A DNA stretch of 64,000 bases, taken from contig JAUPFP010000064.1 of the NCBI GenBank assembly GCA_036925085.1, positions 717,330 through 781,329 on the forward strand. Direction: 5' to 3'. How positions within the stretch are numbered: position 1 is the first letter of the stretch; every line of letters starts with the position of its first letter. Shown here one piece after another: positions 59,117 through 64,000 of the stretch. Source of the stretch: Brachycybe producta. Taxonomy: Eukaryota > Arthropoda > Diplopoda > Playtdesmida > Andrognathidae. The translations under genes were made by a program, and so were the position numbers. The notes beneath the pieces are model-generated. The model searched no databases. It was not told the origin of the DNA and saw nothing but the letters and a program-made list of their open reading frames with translations.

Positions 59117-59953
59117 ATGGTAGAGCAAGATGAAATATCGCGCTTAACGATAGAGGAAACGGTGATGCCGCAAAAAAGGAAACCGAGTATAAAATACATC
59201 GTTATGGGCTGCATAGGGGCTCTTATGCTTATCCTCGAAACAACGAACATCGCTATTTCTACTAAAACGGAAGCACCTGCCAATATACAACTACCGCAAA
59301 ATTCCGTATCGATCATGGAAAAAGAGGGTTCCTTCATTCCACTGAAGGCACCGTTTAGGATGATTATTGCCGGTCCCAGCAATTGCGGGAAAACAACCTT
59401 CGTTAAGAAAATTTTGGATCATGCCAGGGGAATGATTAAACCCCCACCGGAAAGAGTAACGTGGTACTATTCTCAATATCAAGACTGGTATTCACTTTAT
59501 GGGACTCGAGCGACATTTCTAAAAGGAATGCCCGACATGAAGACTCTAAGATGCGATAGAAACCAGCTTATTGTACTCGACGATCTGTTTCAAGATGTGG
59601 ATAGGGGTGTTTCTCAGCTCTTTACGTGTGATTCGCATCATAGAAATATAAGTGTTATATTTATTACTCAAAATATTTTTGACAAGAACCCGTATCAGCG
59701 CACCATTTCTTTGAATGCCTCTTATCTGGTTCTTTTTAAAAACCCTCGTGACAAATCTCAAATTGCTCATTTGTCTCATCAGATGTATCCTGGTAACACC
59801 AAGTTTATGATCGATGCCTTTAACCAGAGTACTCGTGATCCGTACAGTTACTTGATGATTGATCTCACGCAGAATGTGGATGACAATTCTAGGCTCAGAA
59901 CGAATATATTTCCGGGAGAGTATACCGCTGTATTTTTACCTAAACAACAATGA
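59117..59953 (+). CDS. Genome-packaging ATPase (FtsK/HerA-A32 type)
   Basis: 278 codons. Walker A GPSNCGKTT (86-94), Walker B LIVLDDL (151-157) and a sensor-like FITQN (182-186) fit the HerA/A32 packaging ATPases of Polintons and large DNA viruses. It would pump the genome into preformed capsids. Unusual: about 65 residues precede the ATPase, including a hydrophobic stretch at 26-48 (YIVMGCIGALMLILETTNIA) that looks like a membrane segment. A shorter start at Met67 (MEKEGSFIPL) would give a standard ATPase. The 3' end overlaps the next gene by ATGA (59950-59953). Confidence 0.88.
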   Translation: MVEQDEISRLTIEETVMPQKRKPSIKYIVMGCIGALMLILETTNIAISTKTEAPANIQLPQNSVSIMEKEGSFIPLKAPFRMIIAGPSNCGKTTFVKKILDHARGMIKPPPERVTWYYSQYQDWYSLYGTRATFLKGMPDMKTLRCDRNQLIVLDDLFQDVDRGVSQLFTCDSHHRNISVIFITQNIFDKNPYQRTISLNASYLVLFKNPRDKSQIAHLSHQMYPGNTKFMIDAFNQSTRDPYSYLMIDLTQNVDDNSRLRTNIFPGEYTAVFLPKQQ

Positions 59954-60309
59954 AAGTAAGTCAAAAAATTCCTTCACGTCTCGATCGTAACATTCACAGA
60001 TTACACGTAGCTGTGGAAAGTAATCCGCGACTTCAAAAAGAACTTCTAAAGAACTCCAACTTGGATTTTATTCAGTGTTTGTGTGATTGCGCGCATAATA
60101 TTGGGAACTCTAACATTGTACTGAGTGAACGTGAAAAAAGAAAGTTACGACCCTATAGGCATGTACTGAATAAATTAGTGACTACGAAAGCATCTCCAAA
60201 GTCGAAGAAAAACTTTCTCGTCAAACAAAAAGGGGGTTGGCTTCCGCTGTTAATTTCTCCCGTATTGTCGATGTTAACGGGTTTAATAACATCATGGCCG
60301 AGAAAATGA
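59950..60309 (+). CDS. Small Polinton virion protein with a GG processing motif
   Basis: 119 codons. Basic N-terminal and central part with Cys residues (CLCDCAHNI), then VKQKGGWLPLLISPVL and a hydrophobic end. QKGG-W (93-97) fits the adenovirus-type maturation protease rule (M/I/L/N/Q)-x-G-G-x, so cleavage after residue 96 would free a hydrophobic, possibly membrane-active C-terminal peptide, compare adenovirus pVI. The family (helical, with the KGG-W/F-L end) is widespread in animal Polintons without an agreed function. ATGA overlaps on both sides suggest coupled translation. Confidence 0.65.
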   Translation: MKVSQKIPSRLDRNIHRLHVAVESNPRLQKELLKNSNLDFIQCLCDCAHNIGNSNIVLSEREKRKLRPYRHVLNKLVTTKASPKSKKNFLVKQKGGWLPLLISPVLSMLTGLITSWPRK

Positions 60310-60908
60310 TCCTCATCCCCGCTGAATCTTGGGAAGCTCAATATCGAGAAAGACAAGAAAATAAAACGCCCGTTCAACGTACTCTAAGAGACATTGAAAA
60401 GGCCATTCAACGTATTTTAGAAGAAGAAAACTTGGATAACTACAATAAGGTTTTACTTCTAGGACAATTACAACACCGGTATAAATCCATTTATGAGAAC
60501 AGACCCAAAGAGGTAACGAAAGTGACATTAGAGGACCCTGGTTTTTCGAGTCCCATTGAAGAAAAACAATCATCAGGTATCAGCGATATAGTTAACCAAC
60601 TGCCGAAGACACAACAGAAGAAGGCCGGTCGTCTTCTCAATTTGATAAAAGATGGTAGAGGGCCATTAAGTTGGAATTCATCGCATCAGCTTCTGATAAA
60701 TGGTCAAGTCGTGCCGAATACCAATATTATGGACCTTACTAGAGATCTCGTTATCAGTAAAACTAGATACGACCCCCCAGGATGGGAGCCATTTATCACG
60801 GAGCTGAAAAAAATGAACGTACCTCGATCTCTCATAGCTAACGACAAGCGATGGGATTATCATCCAGATACCAAAGAATCTAACAGTCCCGTATGGGAAG
60901 AATCATGA
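60306..60908 (+). CDS. Conserved Polinton protein upstream of integrase (PY-like)
   Basis: 200 codons from ATG 60306, which forms ATGA with the previous stop; Met at 60294 (MAEKMILIP) is equally possible. Helical N-terminal half with EKAIQRILEEENL and KVLLLGQLQHRYK. The second half has the conserved pattern of this family: SWNSSHQLLINGQVVPNTNI, MDLTRDLV, PPGWEPFITEL and NVPRSLI. It is regularly found next to the integrase or capsid genes in Polintons; a virion or minor capsid role is presumed. The stop overlaps the next start by ATGA (60905-60908). Confidence 0.65.
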   Translation: MILIPAESWEAQYRERQENKTPVQRTLRDIEKAIQRILEEENLDNYNKVLLLGQLQHRYKSIYENRPKEVTKVTLEDPGFSSPIEEKQSSGISDIVNQLPKTQQKKAGRLLNLIKDGRGPLSWNSSHQLLINGQVVPNTNIMDLTRDLVISKTRYDPPGWEPFITELKKMNVPRSLIANDKRWDYHPDTKESNSPVWEES

Positions 60909-62659
60909 AAAACAAAGAACTCAAAAAAATTTATTACGATCCATCCTCCAGCGGGTCTTTCGGAGGTGTGGACCGCCTTCATGCGGCAACTGGAAAGAAA
61001 TTTACTCGGGGTGAAATTGAAGCCTGGTTACGAACGCAAGATGTCTACACTTTACATAAACCAGTGAGAAGAACATTTACGAGAAATAGAACATTGGTCA
61101 GTAAAATAGACGATGTATGGCAGATGGATCTCGTGGATATGCAGTCTTACAAAAAAGAGAATAAGGGTTACAACTATCTTTTAACTTGTATCGATGTATT
61201 TTCAAAACATGCTTGGGTTCAACCATTAAAACAAAAAACTGGAAAGGAAATGATCGCTGCTTCAAAAATTATTCTGCGAGATGGAAGGAAGCCGAGAAAA
61301 ATTCAATCAGATAGGGGTAAAGAATTCCTGAATAAGAACTTTCAGACCTTTCTCAAAGAAAATGGGATTGGATTTTATACCACTTTTAACGAAGTCAAAG
61401 CTGCCGTTGTCGAACGTTTTAATAGAACTTTGAAATCACGCATGTGGAGGTATTTTACAGCGAAGGGCAATTATCAGTACATTGATAAGTTGAGTCATCT
61501 GGTGAAAGGATACAATGCATCGTATCATAGAAGCATTGGCATGGCTCCGGAGAAAGTCTCATCTACCAATGAAAAAGATGTATTTAAACGATTGTTTCCA
61601 TCTGCCAATAGTAGATTGCCCAAGTTCAAAGTAGGTGATCGTGTTCGTATTTCCAAGACGAAGCTAACTTTCGAAAAAGGTTACTTACCCAATTGGTCGG
61701 ACGAAGTTTTCACCATCTCTGCGCATATCGACCGAATACCTTCGGTATACCGTCTCGTGGATATTGATGGAGAACTATTAGAAGGTACGTTTTACGAGGA
61801 AGAACTTCAAAAAATTGACAAGAAAGACAGCGATTTTTGGAGGGTAGAAAAAGTTGTAGCTGAAAAAGGAAAAGGACGGCACCGGCAACCTGGACCCGAT
61901 GGAAAACGGGATGAAGCCATTCAGCGTCTCGTTAATGTCTTACAACAAAAACTACAGGACGAACAAAAAAAGAAGACTGACGATAAAGATACCAAAGATA
62001 AACTCATCAATCCGGTTCGTTTACAAAAAGAAGCGAATGAATTTAATTACAATATTTTAAAGTCCTCGTATGATGAAAAAAAAGAAAATTTAGCCAAGTC
62101 AAAACAAGATCTACAAAATATGAAAGATTATCATCAGCAATTGTTAGAAAGCAAAACACGAATGGAGAATATCGCTAATCCGAGATTAAATAGTGAAAAG
62201 AATCCTTGGTTCAAATATCGGAATACAACGTCACGTGTAGAAGTTACCGTTCAGCCCAATTCAAGCATTCAATTCTCTGAAAAAATACAAAGAATGCTCG
62301 GGTTTCAAGAGGACTATCTTAGCAATACGTCGGAACTTCCCATTATTAAGGTGGCCGACTTTCTTTCGGATATTCAGCGTGATATTCATTCCTTATTTGT
62401 GTATATCGACTGCATCGAGTACCAGCCGGTAGGGGATATACTTTCACCTTTATTGAGGCCCGTTCATCTTCAGGATTCTGATGGAATGAGAGTTACCAAA
62501 ATCTACAATCAACTACAGTACAAAAGAGTATCACGTGATAGTATACATAGTATCGAAGTGCGTATAAGCGATGTCTTTGGACGTAAAATTTTATTTACCA
62601 GTGGAGACGTAGTGATAGCCACAGTTCATTTTCGTCCGTGTTCCATTTTTCACAAATGA
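60905..62659 (+). CDS. Integrase fused to C-terminal part of a penton-like protein
   Basis: 584 codons from ATG 60905. Residues about 1-300 are a retroviral-type integrase: N-terminal GSFGGVDRLH region, catalytic D75 (QMDLVDMQ), D136 (IQSDRGKEFL) and E170 (AAVVERFNRTL), then an SH3-like part (FKVGDRVRISK). Polinton integrases normally end in a chromodomain; here FWRVEKVVAEKGKGRHR (from about 311) looks like its start, but it breaks off. From about 335 the sequence is penton-like: EAIQRLVNVLQQ, a coiled-coil stretch (380-425), then FSEKIQRMLGF, FVYIDCIEYQPVGD, LLRPV and the ending VIATVHFRP, the single jelly-roll minor capsid family. The penton N-terminal part is absent. I infer an in-frame deletion between two adjacent genes. 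The integrase core has all catalytic residues. Confidence 0.8.
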   Translation: MKNKELKKIYYDPSSSGSFGGVDRLHAATGKKFTRGEIEAWLRTQDVYTLHKPVRRTFTRNRTLVSKIDDVWQMDLVDMQSYKKENKGYNYLLTCIDVFSKHAWVQPLKQKTGKEMIAASKIILRDGRKPRKIQSDRGKEFLNKNFQTFLKENGIGFYTTFNEVKAAVVERFNRTLKSRMWRYFTAKGNYQYIDKLSHLVKGYNASYHRSIGMAPEKVSSTNEKDVFKRLFPSANSRLPKFKVGDRVRISKTKLTFEKGYLPNWSDEVFTISAHIDRIPSVYRLVDIDGELLEGTFYEEELQKIDKKDSDFWRVEKVVAEKGKGRHRQPGPDGKRDEAIQRLVNVLQQKLQDEQKKKTDDKDTKDKLINPVRLQKEANEFNYNILKSSYDEKKENLAKSKQDLQNMKDYHQQLLESKTRMENIANPRLNSEKNPWFKYRNTTSRVEVTVQPNSSIQFSEKIQRMLGFQEDYLSNTSELPIIKVADFLSDIQRDIHSLFVYIDCIEYQPVGDILSPLLRPVHLQDSDGMRVTKIYNQLQYKRVSRDSIHSIEVRISDVFGRKILFTSGDVVIATVHFRPCSIFHK

Positions 62660-63132
62660 GGGTGCCTTACTATTGTGGATCAGCATCTGATCCGTGTTAT
62701 AATTATCATAAACAAATTGGATCCTCTTTACCCGTCTTTGTGGGATCTCAATATCAGCGGGGACACGGATTTTTCTCTTCGTTATATCGTTTCGTGATCC
62801 CTTTTTTGAAAAAAGGAGCCCTCTCAGCAAGTAAGCAGTTGTTAAAGTCTGGAACTAACGTCGTATCTGATATTGAAGCGGGGGAATCTTTCAAAAGTGC
62901 CTTAAAAAGGCGTGGAACGGAAGCCGGGCATGAATTTTTGAAGACAATGACAGGTGGAGCTAAGCGCCGGAAAACGACTAAAACATCTGGAAATAGAAGA
63001 ACCGTGGCCAGTACGAAGCGTACAGTGAAAAGGAAAGCATCGAAGAAGAAAGTCGCTAAGAAAAGGAAAACCGCAGCAAAGAAAGCTTCGGGTAAAAAAA
63101 GAAAAACTAGCAATTTCGTGAATCTCCTATAA
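62656..63132 (+). CDS. pX-like basic core/minor capsid protein
   Basis: 158 codons from ATG 62656 (ATGA overlap with the previous stop). N-terminal part matches the Polinton/adintovirus pX family: SSLPVFVGSQYQRGHGFF, then SLYRFVIPFLKKGA. Two adenovirus-type protease sites are visible, QRGH-G (34-38) and MTGG-A (98-102). After the second, the tail to the end is Lys/Arg-rich (AKRRKTTKT, KKKVAKKRKTAAKK), suited to binding packaged DNA like adenovirus core proteins. So the precursor is probably cut into a capsid-lining part and a basic peptide. The gene ends 2 bp before the capsid gene. Confidence 0.78.
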   Translation: MRVPYYCGSASDPCYNYHKQIGSSLPVFVGSQYQRGHGFFSSLYRFVIPFLKKGALSASKQLLKSGTNVVSDIEAGESFKSALKRRGTEAGHEFLKTMTGGAKRRKTTKTSGNRRTVASTKRTVKRKASKKKVAKKRKTAAKKASGKKRKTSNFVNLL

Positions 63133-63134
63133 AC

Positions 63135-64000
63135 ATGAGCGGCTTTCTCGTACATCATGACTCGGGGCCCGGGATGAGTTGTGAATTGGATATTTTTACC
63201 GTGCCCGCGACGCAAACGAGTAATCGGGATGACTGCATTAAGGAATACCATCCCGTGAACAGTATCGAAGACCAAAATACGATAGAGTTCAATATCATGG
63301 GAAATGCCGATGAATACATAGATCCTTCTGATATTTACCTGAATGTGAAGGCAAGAATCTTAAAAGCGGACGGAAAACCATTGGACGCTACTTGCGAAGT
63401 CACACCTATAAATGGGTTTTTTCACTCACTTTTTAGTGAAATTACGGTTACTCTCGGGCATACGATTATTAGTTCCACTGATCACGATTATGGATATAAA
63501 GCTTATTTAACGACCCTTCTAGGCAGCGAAAACACCGGGAATAAACCTTATTTATTTCTGGAGATGTTCTACAAAGACACCATCGCTGCCTTTAAAGATC
63601 GTAAACCATCCACCGCCGATCCGGCAGATGGATTAGCGCAACGCTTCGAAAGATCAAAAGCGAGTGCTATTATGGATATGTGCGGACGTCTTCACGGAGA
63701 TATATTTCATCAGGGGCGGCTCTTACCTAATATGCTCGATCTCTCCATTAAATTAATTCGTCAAAAAGATGCCTTTTGTTTACTGAAACCAGATAATGAC
63801 AAAAATGATTACAAAGTGGATATTAGATCTGCTACCCTCTATGTACGAAAAGTGATACCAAATCCATCTATCGTTAAAACGCATATTGAGCAGTCGTTGA
63901 AGTCTAATTTTATTTATCCCATCAACCGAATCAAATGCACTTCTTTCAGTGAACCTAGCGGCGGCCACGATATTAACATCAACATTTGTAATGGCATATT
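63135..64000 (+). CDS. Polinton major capsid protein (double jelly-roll), 5' part
   Basis: Open from ATG 63135 to the end of the window (288 codons so far). The N-terminus has the family pattern: CELDIFTVPATQTS, EYHPVNSI, TIEFNIMG, EYIDPSDIYLNVKARI, PINGFFHSLFSEITVTLG, YGYKAYLTTLLG and EMFYKDT. This is the hexon-like double jelly-roll capsid protein shared by Polintons, adenoviruses and virophages. No stop or frameshift in the visible part. It follows pX by 2 bp, in the usual pX-capsid order. Confidence 0.92.
   Translation, partial: MSGFLVHHDSGPGMSCELDIFTVPATQTSNRDDCIKEYHPVNSIEDQNTIEFNIMGNADEYIDPSDIYLNVKARILKADGKPLDATCEVTPINGFFHSLFSEITVTLGHTIISSTDHDYGYKAYLTTLLGSENTGNKPYLFLEMFYKDTIAAFKDRKPSTADPADGLAQRFERSKASAIMDMCGRLHGDIFHQGRLLPNMLDLSIKLIRQKDAFCLLKPDNDKNDYKVDIRSATLYVRKVIPNPSIVKTHIEQSLKSNFIYPINRIKCTSFSEPSGGHDININICNGI

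Larger units (their letters stand above)
56120..64000 (+). mobile_element. Polinton/Maverick (adintovirus-like) element, 5' part
   Basis: Starts at the exact break from the tandem unit with AGTAGTATAGG, which agrees with the AG...CT ends known for Polintons. It encodes a packaging ATPase, retroviral-type integrase, penton-like and pX-like proteins and a major capsid protein, which together are diagnostic of Polintons/adintoviruses. Cellular-type genes (Bcl-2-like, RING) fill the left end. The right part, expected to hold the rest of the capsid gene, a protease and a protein-primed DNA polymerase, lies outside. An in-frame stop and a deletion-type fusion suggest a partly decayed copy. Confidence 0.93.

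Overview
The window is animal (metazoan) nuclear DNA. It has spliced genes with GT-AG introns and AATAAA signals, solo LTRs of several retrotransposon families, many non-autonomous DNA transposons and foldback elements, and the 5' part of a Polinton/Maverick (adintovirus-like) element. The sequence does not allow me to name the species.

Layout. Positions 1-56119 are three copies of one unit of about 25-26 kb in direct tandem: unit 1 (1-26045), unit 2 (26046-51277) and the first 4.8 kb of unit 3 (51278-56119). Copies are nearly identical. They differ by a 43-bp minisatellite that replaces about 1.3 kb in unit 1, by a deletion of about 0.81 kb in unit 2, and by small indels. Inside each unit there is an older, diverged duplication (16.3-20.4 kb resembles the unit junction plus the first 3.5 kb). 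The units are mostly repeats: solo LTRs, two LTR-plus-gag remnants on the minus strand, one LTR-PBS-gag remnant on the plus strand, two hAT-like elements with 8-bp target duplications, a nested pair of MITEs and a 1.4 kb foldback. The one convincing host gene per full unit is a small three-exon gene (9145-13732 and 35209-39774). It encodes a protein with two LPPGWS repeats, a proline/glycine linker and a Cys-flanked hydrophobic C-terminus.

From 56120 to the end the window enters a Polinton inserted into unit 3. Units 1 and 2 carry the empty site, so the left boundary is exact: element start AGTAGTATAGG, predicted 6-bp target duplication GACCTT. In order it carries a Bcl-2-like gene (+), a spliced RING-finger gene (-), a divergent promoter region with a run of p53-family half-sites, a transcription unit with a short leader exon and two small genes (one broken by a stop), and then a compact virion block. 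The block is packaging ATPase, a small GG-motif protein, a conserved Polinton protein, an integrase fused to the C-terminal part of a penton-like protein, a basic pX-like core protein and the start of the major capsid protein. Four successive junctions in this block are 4-nt ATGA stop/start overlaps. DNA polymerase B and the maturation protease are not in the window and would be expected to the right.

The most interesting part is 56.5-58.1 kb. A Bcl-2 homologue and an IAP/MULAN-type RING protein lie tail to tail, and the RING promoter contains tandem p53/p63/p73-type decamers in perfect 10-bp register. As inference, this looks like a captured anti-apoptotic module wired to the host stress response. 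The element also shows decay: an in-frame TAA in one gene and a deletion-type fusion of integrase and penton.
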